In this document: positions 22,601-36,198 of the stretch, one piece after another
How the letters are laid out: each line of letters begins with the position of its first letter
Position numbering within the stretch: the first letter of the stretch is position 1
Source of the DNA: Hydractinia symbiolongicarpus
Taxonomy: Eukaryota; Cnidaria; Hydrozoa; Anthoathecata; Hydractiniidae
Direction: 5' to 3'
Assembly: GCF_029227915.1 (NCBI RefSeq)
Contig: NC_079885.1
Location: 4,404,001 to 4,468,000 of the forward strand
Length of the DNA stretch: 64,000 nt
The notes under the pieces: model-generated
What the model was told of the DNA's origin: nothing
Seen by the model: the letters and a program-made list of their open reading frames with translations, nothing else
The model's database searches: none
Made by a program: the position numbers and the translations under genes

Positions 22601-23700
22601 ATCTTAATTTTTAAATAAAGCTCTACCACAGCGCTCAGTGTAATCGCTGAGTTCCAGCAATCATGACAAATTAAGAAGAATGTTAATTCTTATAGTCAAA
22701 CTGGCTCATTTATCACGTTTATTAGGTCAAAGTCCAAAATCAGTTCAATTAAGTCCCACAGCCAAACGTTTCACTGTTAAAAGCGATGCAACCTAGTAAT
22801 CCCCGAATAATATCGCTAAATACATGTTGGTACGAATATGTGACACAACCGTTGTAACTCAAACAGATTTATACCGTTAGAAAGTCAATGAAATATAGTT
22901 TTTGAAACTGTTCCAATTTATTCAGCGCGTGCTAACTGCCAGGATTTGTCCCACAGTAAAGGAAGACTTACATATCTAATTTTTTAAATCAAGCGCTACC
23001 ACAAAGCCTAGTGTAATCGCTGAATTCCAGCAATCATGTCAAATTAAGAAGAATGTTATTTCTTGTAGTCAAACTGGCTCATTTATCACATTTATAAGGT
23101 CATAGTCCAAAATCAGTTCAATTAGGTCCCACAGTCAAACGTTTCACTGTTAAAAGCGATACAACTTAGTAATATCGGAAAAAAATCACTAAATGCATGT
23201 TGGTTCGAATATTTGACGCAACCGTTGTAACTCAAACGGATTGACACCGTTAAAAAGTCAATGAAATGTAGTTTTTGAAACTGTCTCTATTTCTTCAACG
23301 CGAACTACCGACTAGGATTAGTACCACAGTAACAAACGTCTTATTTATCTTAATTTTTAAATAAAGCTCCACCACAGCGCTCAGTGTAATCGTTGAGTTC
23401 CAGCAATCATGACAAATTAAGAAGAAAGGTAATTCTTATAGTCAAACTGGCTCATTTATCACATTTATTAGGTCAAAGTCCAAAATCAGTTCAATTAAGT
23501 CCCACAGCCAAACGTTTCACTGTTGAAAGCGATGCAACCTAGTAATCCCCGAATAATATCGCCAAATACATGTTGGTACGAATATGTGACACAACCGTTG
23601 TAACTCAAACAGATTTATACCGCTAGAAAGTCAATGAAATGTAGTTTTTGAAACTGTTCCAATTTATTCAGCGCATGCTAACTGCCAGGATTTGTCCCAC
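19651..23700. repeat. 4-kb segmental duplication, copy 2
   Basis: Partner of 12,261-16,310. Order and variants of about eleven monomers are preserved, with scattered substitutions (for example TTCCTTTTTATACAG here, a longer T run at 12.54 kb). The left part to 20.70 kb is also paralogous to 43.97-45.02 kb, so this segment has been copied more than once. Confidence 0.85.
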
Positions 23701-25150
23701 AGTAAAAGAAGACTTACTTATCTAAATTTTTAAATAAAGCGCTACCACAGACTCTAGTGTAATCGCTGAATTCCAGCATTCATGTCAAATTAAGAAAAAT
23801 GTTATTCCTTAGAGTCCAATTGTCTCATTTATCACATTTACAAGGTCACAGTCCAGAATCAGTTCAATTAAGTCCCACAGTCAATCGCTTCACTATTAAA
23901 AGCGATGCAACCTATGAATATCCGAATAATATCGCCAGATACATGTTGGTACGAATATGTGACGCCGCCGTTGTAACTCAAACGGATTTATATCGCTAGA
24001 AAATCAATGAAATGTAATTTTTGAAACTGTTCCTTTTTATACAGCGCGTGCTAACGGCCAGGATTGGTCCCCAGTAAAAAAAGACTTATTAATCTATAAT
24101 TCTAAATAAAGCGCTACCACAGAGCCTAGTGTAATCGCTGAATTCCAGCAATCATGTCTAATTAAGAAAAATGTTATTCCTTAGAGTCCAATTGGCTCAT
24201 TTATCGCATTTACAAGGTCACAGTCCAGAATCAGTTCAATTAAGTCCCACAGTTAATCGTTTCACTGTTAAAAGCGATACAACTTAGTAATATTGGAAAG
24301 AAATCACTAAATACATGTTGGTACGAATATTTGACGCAACCGTTGTAACTCAAACGGATTGACACCGTTAGATAGTCAATGAAATGTAGTTTTTAAAACT
24401 GTCTCTATTACTTCAGCGCGAACTACCGACTAGGATTGGTCCCACAGTAAAAAATGACTTATTTATCTTATTTTTTAATTAAAGCTCTACCACAGCGCTC
24501 AGTGTAATCGCTGAGTTACAGCAATCCTGACAAATTAAGAAGAATGTTATTTCTTGCAGTCAAACGTTTCACTGTTGAAAGCGATGCAACCTAGTAATAT
24601 CCGAATAATATCGCTAAATACATGTTGGTACGAATATGTGACGCAACCGTTGTAACTCAAACTGATTGATACCGCCAAGAAGTCAATGAAAATTAGTTTT
24701 TGAGAATGTCTCTATTCCTTCAGCGCGTGCTAACGGCCAGAATTAGTCCCACACTAAAGAAAGACTGATTTACCTAAACTTTTAAATAAAGTGCTACCAC
24801 CGAACCTAGTGTAATCGCTGAATTCCATCAATCATGTCAAAATAAGAAGAATGTTATTCCTTGGAGTCCAATTGGCTCATTAATCACATTTGTAAGACCA
24901 CAGTCCAAAGTCAGTTCAATTAAGTCCCACAGTCAAATGTTTCACTGTTAAAAGCGATGCAACCTAGTAACATCCGAATAATGTCGCTAAATACATGTTG
25001 GTACGAATATTTGACACAACCGTTGTAACTCAAACGGATTTATACCGCTAGAAAGTCAATAAAATGTAGTTTTTGAAACTGTTCTTATTTAGTCATTGCG
25101 TGCTAACGGCCAGGATTTGTCCCACAGTAAAAAAAGACTTATTTATCTAA
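23701..25150. repeat. Satellite monomers, 23.7-25.2 kb, recombinant
   Basis: It starts like 17.1-18.4 kb and includes the 66-bp deletion at 24557. Near 24.82 kb it jumps from the type at 20.76 kb (ACCACCGAACC) to the type at 21.16 kb (CCATCAATCATGTCAAAATAAG), skipping one monomer relative to 20.4-21.5 kb. This is a clear unequal-exchange product. Confidence 0.75.
24557..24565 (+). other. Same 66-bp deletion junction, second occurrence
   Basis: Identical junction 6,270 bp downstream of the first, with similar flanks. It was probably copied by segmental duplication rather than formed twice. Confidence 0.85.
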
Positions 25151-26093
25151 ATTTTTAAATAAAGCGCTACCACAGAGCCTAGTGTAATCGCTGAATTCCA
25201 GCAATCATGTCATATTAAGAAAAATGTTATTACTCAGAGTCCAATTGTCTCATTTATTACATTTACAAGGTCACAGTCCAGAATCAGTTCAATTAAGTCC
25301 CACAGTCAATCGTTTCACTGTTAAAAGCGATACAACTTAGTAATATCGGAACAAAATCACTAAATACATGTTGGTACGAATATGTGACGCAACCGTTGTA
25401 ACTCAAACGGATTGACACCGTTAGAAAGTCAATGAAATGTAGTTTTTGAAACTGTCTCTATTTCTTCAGCGCGAACTACCGACTAGGATTGGTCCGACAC
25501 TAAAAACTGACTAATTTATCTTAATTTTTAAGTAAAGCTCTACCACAGCGCTCAGTGTAATCGCTGAGTTCCAGCAATCATGACAAATTAAGAAGAATGT
25601 TATTTCTTGTAGTCCAATTGGCTCATATATCACATTTATAATTTCAAAGTCCAAAATCAGTTCAATTAAGTCCCACAGTCAAACGTGTCACTTTTAAAAG
25701 CGATGCAACCTAGTAATATCCGAATAATATCGTTAAATACATGTTGGTACGAATATGTGGCCCAACCGTTGTAACTCAAACTGATTGATACCGCCAAGAA
25801 GTCAATAAATATCAGCTATTGAGAATGTCTCTATTCCTTCAGCGCGTGCTAACGGCCAGGATTGGTCCCACAGTAAATAAAGACTGATTTATCTAAACTT
25901 TTAAATAAAGCGCTACCAAAGAACCTAGTGTAATCGCTGAATTCCAACAATCATATCAAATTAAGAAGAATGTTATTCCTTGGAGTCCAATTGGCTCATT
26001 TATCACATTTATAAGGTCAAAGTCCAAAATCAGTTCAATTAAGTCCCACAGTCAAACATTTCACTGTTAAAAGCGATGCAACCTAGTAATATC

Positions 26094-26466
26094 AGAAAAA
26101 TATCCCTCAATACATGTGGGGACGAATATGTGACGCAACCGTTGTAACTCAAACGGACTGATACCGTTAGAAATTCATTGAAATGTAGTTTTTGAAACTG
26201 TCTCTATTTCTTCATCGCGCGATAGCGGCTAGGATTGGTCCAACAGTAAAGAATGACTTATTTATCTTAATTTTTAAATAAAGTGCAACCACAGCGTCCA
26301 GTGTAATCGCTGAGTTCCAGCAATCATGTCAAATTAAGAAGAATGTTATTCCTTGGAGTCGAATTGGCTCATTTATCACATTTATAAGGTCACAGTCCAG
26401 AATCAGTTCAATTAACTCCCACAGTAAATCGTTTCACTCTTAAAAGCGATACAACTTAGTAATATC
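26094..26466 (+). repeat. Divergent monomer seen only once
   Basis: It carries many bases not seen elsewhere: ATATCCCTCAATACATG, GTGGGGACG, GAAATTCATTG, TTCATCGCGCGATAGCGGC and AACCACAGCGTCC. Its ends fall in TAGTAATATC (26084-26093 and 26457-26466). The paralogous segments near 48.24 and 57.56 kb have a single TAGTAATATC with the left flank of one and the right flank of the other, so they lack exactly one monomer. Confidence 0.7.
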
Positions 26467-28145
26467 GGAAGAAAATCACTAAATACATGTTGGTACGAAC
26501 ATGTGGCCCAACCGTTGTAACTCAAACTGATTGATACCGCCAAGAAGTCAATAAATATCAGCTATTGAGAATGTCTCTATTCCTTCAGCGCGTGCTAACG
26601 GCCAGGATTGGTCCCACAGTAAATAAAGACTGACTTATCTAAACTTTTAAATAAAGCGCTACCAAAGAACCTAGTGTAATCGCTGAATTCCAGCAATCAT
26701 ATCAAATTCAGAAGAATGTTATTCCTTGGAGTCCAATTGGCTCATTTATCACATTTATAAGGTCAAAGTCCAAAATCAGTTCAATTAAGTCCCACAGTCA
26801 AACGTTTCACTGTTAAAAGCGATGCCACCTAGTAATATCCGAATAATATCGCTAAATACATGTTGGTACGAATATGTGACACAACCGTTGTAACTCAAAC
26901 GGATTTATACCGTTAGAAAGTCAATGAAATGTAGTTTTTGAAACTGTTCCTGTTTATACTGCGCGTGCTAACGGCCAGGATTGGTCCCCAGTAAAAAAAG
27001 AATTATTAATCTATAATTCTAAATAAAGCGCTACCACAGAGCCTAGTGTAATCGCTGAATTCCAGCAATCATTTCAAATTAAGAAGAATGTTATTTCCTG
27101 TAGTCAAACTGGCCCATTTATTACATTTATAAGGTCAAAGTCCAAAATCAGTTCAAATAGGTCCCACAGTCAAACGTTTCACTGTTAAAAGCGATGCAAC
27201 CTAATAATATCCGAATAATATCGCTAGATACATGTGGGTACGAATATGTGACACAACCGTTGTAACTCAAACGGATTTATGTCGCTAGAAAATCAATGAA
27301 ATGTAGTTTTTGAAACTGTTCCTGTTTATACAGCGCGTGCTAACGGCCAGGATTGGTCCCCAGTAAAAAAAGACTTATTAATCTATAATTCTAAATAAAG
27401 CGCTACCACAGAGCCTAGTGTAATCGCTGAATTCCAGCAATCATGTCAAAATAAGAAAAATGTTATTCCTTAGAGTCCAATTGGCTCATTTATCGCATTT
27501 ACAAGGTCACAGTCCAGAATCAGTTCAATTAAGTCCCACAGTCAATCGTTTTACTGTTAAAATCGATACAACTTAGTAATATTGGAAAGAAATCACTAAA
27601 TACATGTTGGTACTGATATGTGACGCGACCGTTGTAACTCAAACTGATTGATACCGCCAAGAAGTCAATGAAAAATAGTTTTTGAGAATGTCTCAATTCT
27701 TTCAGCGCGTGCTAACGGCCAGAATTAGTCCCACACTAAAGAGAGAATGATTTACCTAAACTTTTAAATAAAGCGCTACCACCGAAGCTAGTGTAATCGC
27801 TGAATTCCAGCAATCATGTCAAATTAAGAAGAATGTTATTCCTTGGAGTCCAATTGGCTCATTTATCACATTTACAAGGTCACAGTCAAAAGTCAGTTCA
27901 ATTAAGTCCCACAGTCAAACGTTTCACTGTTAAAAGCGATGAAACCTATTAAAATCCGAATAATATCGCTAAATACATGTTGGTACGAATATGTGACACA
28001 ACCGTTGTAACTCAAACGGATTGACACTGCTAGAAAGTCAATGAAATGTAGTTTGTGAAAATGTCTCTATTTCTTCTGCGCGCGCAGACGGCTAGGATTG
28101 GTCCCACAGTAGAAAATGACTTGTTTAACTAAATTTTTAAATAAA

Positions 28146-28160
28146 GCGCTGCCGCAGCGC
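28146..28160 (+). other. GC inverted repeat with 1-nt spacer
   Basis: GCGCTGC and GCAGCGC flank a single C. It differs from the perfect palindrome by one inserted base, and the arms are intact. Confidence 0.65.
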
Positions 28161-28560
28161 CCAGTGTAATTGCTGAGTTCAAGCAATCATGTCAGAATAA
28201 GAAGAATGTTATTTCTTGGAGTTCAATTGTGTCATTTATCACATTCATAAGGTCAAAGTCCAAAATCACTTCAATTAAGTCCCACAATCAATCGTTTCAC
28301 TGTTAAAAGCAATACAACTTAGTAATATCGGAAAAAAATCTCTATATACATGTTGGTACGAATAAGTGACTCAACCGTTGTAACTCAAGCGAATAGACAC
28401 CGCCAAGAAGTCAATGAAAATTAGTTTTTGTGAATATCTCTATTTCTTCAGCGCGAACTACCGACTAGGATTGGTCCGACACTAAAAACTGACTAATTTA
28501 TCTTAATTTTTAAGTAAAGCTCTACCACAGCGCTCAGTGTAATCGCTGAGTTCCAGCAAT

Positions 28561-31500
28561 CATGACAAATTAAGAAGAATGTTATTTCTTGTAGTCCAAT
28601 TTGCTCATTCATCACATTTATAAGGCCACAGTTCAAAATCACCTCAATTAAGTCCCACTGTCAAACGTTTCACTGTTAAAAGCCATGCAACCTAGTAATA
28701 CCCGAATTATGTCGCTAAATACATGTTGGTACGAATATGTGACGCAACCGTTGTAACTCAAACTGATTGATACCGCCAAGAAGTCAATGAAATGTAATTT
28801 TTGAGAATGTCTCTATTCTTTCAGCCCGTGCTAACGGCCAGGATTTGTCCCACAGTAAAAAAAGATTTAAGTATCTCAATTTTTAAATAAAGCGCTACCA
28901 CTGAACCTAGTGTAATCGCTGAATTCCAGCAATCATGTCAAGTTAAGAAGAATGTTATTCCTTGGAGTCCAATTGGCTCATTTATCACATTTGCAAGGTT
29001 ACAGTCAAAAGTCAGTTCAATTAAGTCCCACAGTCAAACGTTTCACTGTTAAAAGCGATGCAACCTAGTAAAATCCGAATAATATCGCTAAATACATGTT
29101 GGTACGAATATGTGACACAACGTTGTAACTCAAACGGATTGACACCGCTAGAAAGTCAATGAAATGTAGTTTGTGAAAATGTCTCTATTTCTTCTGCCCG
29201 CGCAGACGGCTAGAATTGGTCCCACAGTAGAAAAGGACTTGTTTAACTAAATTTTTAAATAAAGCGCTGCGCAGCGCCCAGTGTAACTGCTGAATTCCAG
29301 CAATCATGTCATATTAAGAAAAATGTTATTCCTTAGAGTCCAATTGTCTCATTTATCACATTTACAAGGTCGCAGTCCAGAATCAGTTCAATTAAGTCCC
29401 ACAGTCAATCGTTTCACTGTTAAAAGCGATACAACTTAGTAATATCGAAACAAAATCACTAAATACATGTTGGTACGAATATGTGACGAAACCGTTGTAA
29501 CTCAAACGGATTGACACCGTTAGAAAGTCAATGAAATGTAGTTTTTGAAATTGTCTCTATTTCTTCAGCGCGAAGTACCGACTAGGATTGGTCCCACAGT
29601 AAAGAAATAACTGATTTATCTAAACTTTTAATTAAAGCGCTACAACAGAACCTAGTGAAATCGCTGAATTCCAGAAATCATGTCAAATTAAAAAGAATGT
29701 TATTCGTTGAAGTCCAATTGGCTCATTTATCACATTTATAAGGTTACAGTTCAAAATCAGTTCAATTATGTCCCACAGTCAAACGTTTCAGTGTTAAAAA
29801 CGATGCAACCTAGTAATACCCGAATAACATCGTTAAATACATGTTGGTACGAATATGTGGCCCAACCGTTGTAACTCAAATTCATTGATGCCGCCAAGAA
29901 GTCAATGAAATGTAGTTTTTCAAAATGTGTGTATTCTTTCAGCGCGTGCTAACGGCCAGGATTGGTCCCATAGTAAAAAAAGATTTAAATATCTAAATTC
30001 TTAAATAAAGTGCTACCACAGAGACCAGTGTAATCGCTGAATTCCATCAGTCATGTCAAATTAAGAAGAATGTTATTCCTTGGAGTCCAATGGGCTCATT
30101 TATCACATTTGTAAGGCCACAGTCCAAAGTCAGTTCAATTAAGTCCCACAGTCAAATGTTTCACTGTTAAAAGCGATGCAACCTAGTAACATCCGAATAA
30201 TGTCGCTAAGTACATGTTGGTACGAATATGTGACACAACCGTTGTAACTCAAACGGATTAATACCGCTAGAAAGTCAATAAAATGTAGTTTTTGAAACTG
30301 TTCCTATTTAATCATTGCGTGCTAACGGCCAGGATTTGTCACACATTAAAAAAAGACTTATTTATCTAAATTTTTAAATAAAGCGCTACCACAGAGCCTA
30401 GTTTAATCGCTGAATTCCAGCAATCATGTCATATTAAGAAAAATGTTATTCCTTAGAGTCCAATGGTCTCATTTATCACATTTACAAGGTCACAGTCCAG
30501 AATCAGTTCAATTAAGTCCCACAGTCAATCGTTTCACTGTTAAAAGCGATACAACTTAGTAATATCGGAACAAAATCACTAAATACATGTTGGTACGAAT
30601 ATGTGACGAAACCGTTGTAACTCAAACGGATTGATACCGCTAGAAAGTCAATGAAATGTAGTTTTTGAAACTGTCTCTATTTCTTCAGCGCGAACTACCG
30701 ACTAGGATTGGTCCGACACTAAAAACTGACTAACTTATCTTAATTTTTAAGTAAAGCTATACCACAGCGCTCAGTGTAATCGCTGAGTTCCAGCAATCAT
30801 GACAAATTAAGAAGAATGTTATTTCTTGTAGTCCAATTGGCTCATATATCACATTTATAATGTCAAAGTCCAAAATCAGCTCAATTAAGTCCCACAGTCA
30901 AACGTGTCACTTTTAAAAGCGATGCAACCTAGTAATATCCGAATAATATCGTTAAATACATGTTGGTACGAATATGTGGCCCAACCGTTGTAACTCAAAC
31001 TGATTGATACCGCCAAGGAGTCAATAAATATCAGCTATTGAGAATGTCTCTATTCCTTTAGCGCGTGCTAACGGCCACGATTGGTCCCACAGTAAATAAA
31101 GACTGATTTATCTAAACTTCTAAATAAAGCGCTACCACAGAGTCTAGTGTAATCGCTGAATTCCAGCAATCATGTCAAATGAAGAAAAATGTTATTCCTT
31201 AGAGTTCAATTGGCTCATTTATTGCATTTACAAGGTCACAGTCCAGAATTAGTTCAATTAAGTCCCACAGTCAATCGTTTCACTGTTAAAAGCGATACAA
31301 CTTAGTAATATCGGAAAGAAATCACTAAGTACATGTTGGTACGAATATGTGACGCAACCGTTGTAACTCAAACGGATTGACACCGTTAGAAAGTCAATGA
31401 AATGTAGTTTTTGAAACTGTCTCTATTACTTCAGCACGAACTACCGACTAGGATTGGTCCCACAGTAAAAAATGACTTATTTATCTTATTTTTTAATTAA

Positions 31501-33870
31501 AGCTCTACCACAGCGCTCAGTGTAATCGCTGAGTTCCAGCACTCCCGACAAATTAAGAAGAATGTTATTTCTTGTAGTCAAACTGACTCATTTATCACAT
31601 TTATTAGGTCAAAGTCCAAAATCAGTTCAATTAAGTCCTACAGTCAAACGTTTCACTGTTGAAAGCGATGCAACCTAGTAATATCCGAATAATATCGCTA
31701 AATATATGTTGGTACGAATATGTGGCCCAACCGTTGTGACTCAAAATTTATTGATACTGCCAAGAAGTCAATGAAAATTAGTTTTTGAGAATGTCTCTAT
31801 TCCTTCAGCGCGTGCTAACGGCCAGAATTAGTCCCACACTAAAGAAAGACTGATTTACCTAAACTTTTAAATAAAGTGCTACCACCGAACCTAGTGTAAT
31901 CGCTGAATTCCAGCAATCATGTCAAATTAAGAAGAATGTTATTCCTTGTAGTCCAATTTGCTCATTCATCACATTTATAAGGCCACAGTTCAAAATCACT
32001 TCAATTAAGTCCCACTGTCAAACGTTTCACTGTTAAAAGCCATGCAACCTAGTAATACCCGAATTATGTCGCTAAATACATGTTGGTACGAATATGTGAC
32101 GCAACCGTTGTAACTCAAACTGATTGATACCGCCAAGAAGTCAATGAAATGTAATTTTTGAGAATGTCTCTATTCTTTCAGCCCGTGCTAACGGCCAGGA
32201 TTTGTCCCACAGTAAAAAAAGATTTAAGTATCTCAATTTTTAAATAAAGCGCTACCACCGAACCTAGTGTAATCGCTGAATTCCAGCAATCATGTCAAGT
32301 TAAGAAGAATGTTATTCCTTGGAGTCCAATTGGCTCATTTATCACATTTGCAAGGTTACAGTCAAAAGTCAGTTCAATTAAGTCCCACAGTCAAACGTTT
32401 CACTGTTAAAAGCGATGCAACCTAGTAAAATCCGAATAATATCGCTAAATACATGTTGGTACGAATATGTGACACAACCGTTGTAACTCAAACGGATTGA
32501 CACCGATAGAAAGTCAATGAAATGTAGTTTGTGAAAATGTCTCTATTCCTTTAGCGCGTGCTAACGGCCACGATTGGTCCCACAGTAAATAAAGACTGAT
32601 TTATCTAAACTTCTAAATAAAGCGCTACCACAGAGCCTAGTGTAATCGCTGAATTCCAGCAATCATGTCATATTAAGAAAAATGTTATTCCTTAGAGTCC
32701 AATAGTCTCATTTATTACATTTACAAGGTCACAGTCCAGAATCAGTTCAATTAAGTCCCACAGTCAATCGTTTCACTGTTAAAAGCGATACAACTTAGTA
32801 ATATCGGAACAAAATCACTAAATACATGTTGGTACGAATATGTGACGAAACCGTTGTAACTCAAACGGATTGACACCGTTAGAAAGTCAATGAAATGTAG
32901 TTTTTGAAACTGTCTCTATTACTTCAGCACGAACTACCCACTAGGATTGGTCCCACAGTGAAAAAATGACTTATTTATCTTATTTTTTAATTAAAGCTAT
33001 ACCACAGCGCTCAGTGTAATCGCTGAGTTCCAGCAATCATGACAAATTAAGAAGAATGTTATTTCTTGTAGTCCAATTGGCTCATATATCACATTTATAA
33101 TGTCAAAGTCCAAAATCAGTTCAATTAAGTCCCACAGTCAAACGTGTCACTTTTAAAAGCGATGCAACCTAGTAATATCCGAATAATATCGCTAAATACA
33201 TGTTGGTACGAATATGTGGCCCAACCGTTGTGACTCAAACTTTATTGATACTGCCAAGAAGTCAATGAAAATTAGTTTTTGAGAATGTCTCTATTCCTTC
33301 AGCGCGTGCTAACGGCCAGAATTAGTCCCACACTAAAGAAAGACTGATTTACCTAAACTTTTAAATAAAGTGCTACCACCGAACCTAGTGTAATCGCTGA
33401 ATTCCAGCAATCATGTCAAATTAAGAAGAATGTTATTCCTTGGAGTCCAATTGGCTCATTCATCACATTTATAAGGCCACAGTTCAAAATCAGTTCAATT
33501 AAGTCCCACTGTCAAACGTTTCACTGTTAAAAGCGATGCAACCTAGTAAAATCCGAATAATATCGCTAAATACATGTTGGTACGAATATGTGACACAACC
33601 GTTGTAACTCAAACGGATTGACACCGCTAGAAAGTCAACGAAATGTAGTTTGTGAAAATGTCTCTATTTCCTCTGCGCGCGAAGACGGCTAGGATTGGTC
33701 CCACAGTAGAAAATGACTTGTTTAACTAAATTTTTGAATAAAGCGCTACCACAGCGCTCAGTGTAATCGCTGAGTTCCAGCAATTCCGACAAATTATGAA
33801 GAATGTTATTTCTTGTAGTCCAATTGGCTCATATATCACTTTTATAATGTCAAAGTCCAAAATCAGTTCA
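28561..33870. repeat. Satellite monomers, 28.6-33.9 kb, B/C-type mixture
   Basis: B- and C-like monomers related to the first 8 kb are mixed with others. About 28.6-29.0 kb recurs 3,357 bp later (31.96-32.4 kb), sharing CAATTTGCTCATTC. About 28.95-30.89 kb is paralogous to 5.17-7.11 kb. A one-base loss (ACAACGTTG) is near 29.12 kb. Near 32.54 kb a C-like monomer switches to a TTTAGCGCGTGC tail, another recombinant. Confidence 0.75.
29264..29277 (+). other. Perfect 14-bp GC palindrome
   Basis: The only perfect copy outside the first 5.6 kb. It lies in a C-type monomer paralogous to the one at about 5.2-5.6 kb. Confidence 0.75.
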
Positions 33871-34070
33871 ATTAAGTCCCACAGTCAAACGTTTCACTGT
33901 TAAACGCCATGCAACCTAGTAATACCCGAATAATGTTGCTAAATACATGTTGGTACGAATATGTGACGCCACCGTTGTAACTCAAACTGATTGATACCGC
34001 CAAGAAGTCAATAAAAATCAGCTATTGAGAATGTCTCTATTCCTTCAGCGCGTGCTAACGGCCAGGATTG

Positions 34071-34282
34071 GTCCCACAGTAAATAAAGACTGATTTATCT
34101 AAACTTTTAAATAAAGCGCTACTACAGAAAGTAGTGTAATCGCTGAATTCCAGCAATCATGTCAAATTAAGAAGAATGTTTTTCCTTGGAGTCCAATTGG
34201 CTCATGTATCACATTTATAAGGTCAAAGTCCCAAATCTGAAGCTGTTCCTACTTATTCAGCCCGTGCTAACTGCCAGGATTC
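34071..34282 (+). repeat. Short ~212-bp fused monomer, fusion at 34235
   Basis: Second-half to first-half fusion CCAAATC/TGAAGCTG. First of four at constant 958-bp spacing. Confidence 0.85.
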
Positions 34283-35028
34283 GGCCCACAGTAAAGAAAA
34301 ACTTACATATCTAACTTTTTAAATAATGCGCTACCACAGAGCCTAGTGTAATCGCTGAATTCCAGCAATCTTGTCAAATTAAGAAGGATGTTATTCCTTG
34401 GAGTCAAACTAGCTCATTTATCACATTTATAAGGTCAAAGTACAAAATCAGTTCAATTAAATCCCACAGTCAAACGTGTCACTTTTAAAAGCGATGCAAC
34501 CTAGTAATATCCGAATAATATCGCTAAATACATGTTGGTACGAATATGTGGCCCAACCGTTGTAACTCAAACTGATTGATATTGCCAAGAAGTCAATAAA
34601 AATCAGCTATTGAGAATGTCTCTATTACTTCAGTGCATGCTAACGGCCAGAATTAGTCCCACACTAAAGAAAGACTGATTTATCTAAACTTTTTAATAAA
34701 ACGTTACCACCGAACCTAGTGTAATCGCTGAATTCCAGCAATCATGTCAAATTAAGAAAAATGTTATTCCTTGGAGCCCAGTTGGCTCATTCATCACATT
34801 TATAAGGCCACAGTTCAAAATCTGTTCAATTAAGTCCCACAGTCAAACGTTTCACTGTTAAAAGCCATGCAACCTAGTAATACCCGAATAATGTTGCTAA
34901 ATACATGTTGGTACGAATATGTGACGCAACCGTTGTAACTCAAACTGATTGATACCGCCAAGAAGTCAATAAATATCAGCTATTGAGAATGTCTCTATTC
35001 CTTTAGCGCGTGCTAACGGCCAGGATTG

Positions 35029-35240
35029 GTCCCACAGTAAATAAAGACTGATTTATCTAAACTTTTAAATAAAGCGCTACCACAGAACGTAGTGTAATCG
35101 CTGAATTCCAGCAATCATGTCAAATTAAGAAGAATGTTTTTCCTTGGAGTCCAATTGGCTCATGTATCACATTTATAAGGTCAAAGTCCCAAATCTGAAG
35201 CTGTTCCTACTTATTCAGCCCGTGCTAACTGCCAGGATTC
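35029..35240 (+). repeat. Short ~212-bp fused monomer, fusion at 35193
   Basis: Same fusion, 958 bp after the previous one. Confidence 0.85.
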
Positions 35241-35986
35241 GGCCCACAGTAAAGAAAAACTTACATATCTAAATTTTTAAATAATGCGCTACCACAGAGC
35301 CTAGTGTAATCGCTGAATTCCAGCAATCTTGTCAAATTAAGAAGGATGTTATTCCTTGGAGTCAAACTAGCTCATTTATCACATTTATAAGGTCAAAGTA
35401 CAAAATCAGTTCAATTAAATCCCACAGTGAAACGTGTCACTTTTAAAAGCGATGCAACCTAGTAATATCTGAGTAATATCGCTAAATATATGTTGGTACG
35501 AATATGTGGCCCAACCGTTGTTACTCAAACTGATTGATACCGCCAAGAAGTCAATAAAAATCAGCTATTGAAAATGTCTCTATTCCTTCAGCGCGTGCTA
35601 ACGGCCAGGATTGGTCCCACAGTAAATAAAGACTGATTTATCTGAACTTTTAAATAAAGCGAAAGCACAGAACCTAGTGTAATCGCTGAATTCCAGCAAT
35701 CATGTCAAATTAAGAAGAATGTTATTCCTTGGAGCCCAATTGGCTCATTCATCACATTTATAAGGCCACAGTTCAAAATCTGTTCAATTAAGTCCCACAG
35801 TCAAACGTTTCACTGTTAAACGCCATGCAACCTAGTAATACCCGAATAATGTTGCTAAATACATGTTGGTACGAATATGTGACGCCACCGTTGTAACTCA
35901 AACTGATTGATACCGCCAAGAAGTCAATAAATATCAGCTATTGAGAATGTCTCTATTCCTTTAGCGCGTGCTAACGGCCAGGATTG

Positions 35987-36198
35987 GTCCCACAGTAAAT
36001 AAAGACTGATTTATATAAACTTTTAAATAAAGCGCTACCACAGAACGTAGTGTAATCGCTGAATTCCAGCAATCATGTCAAATTAAGAAGAATGTTTTTC
36101 CTTGGAGTCCAATTGGATCATGTATCACATTTATAAGGTCAAAGTCCCAAATCTGAAGCTGTTCCTACTTATTCAGCCCGTGCTAACTGCCAGGATTC
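35987..36198 (+). repeat. Short ~212-bp fused monomer, fusion at 36151
   Basis: Same fusion, 958 bp after the previous one. It has ATTGGATCATG instead of ATTGGCTCATG. Confidence 0.85.

Larger units (their letters stand above)
25151..28560. repeat. Satellite monomers, 25.2-28.6 kb, less homogenised
   Basis: The start (TTATTACTCAGAG at 25.23 kb) is paralogous to 47.38 and 56.70 kb. A divergent monomer at 26,094-26,466 is missing from both paralogues. The end contains the GC inverted repeat at 28146 and a monomer with AATCTCTATATACATG, resembling 10.8-11.0 and 38.4-38.55 kb. Confidence 0.75.
33871..35785. repeat. 1,916-bp higher-order repeat, copy 1
   Basis: It contains four full and two short monomers, i.e. 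two 958-bp units with distinguishable variants. One has TTACTTCAGTGCATGC; the other has ATATCTGAGTAATATC and AAAGCGAAAGCACAG. Offset to copy 2 is 1,916 bp (34235 to 36151; 33901 to 35817). The match is patchy: about 34.0-34.15 kb is a different type from its partner. Confidence 0.85.
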
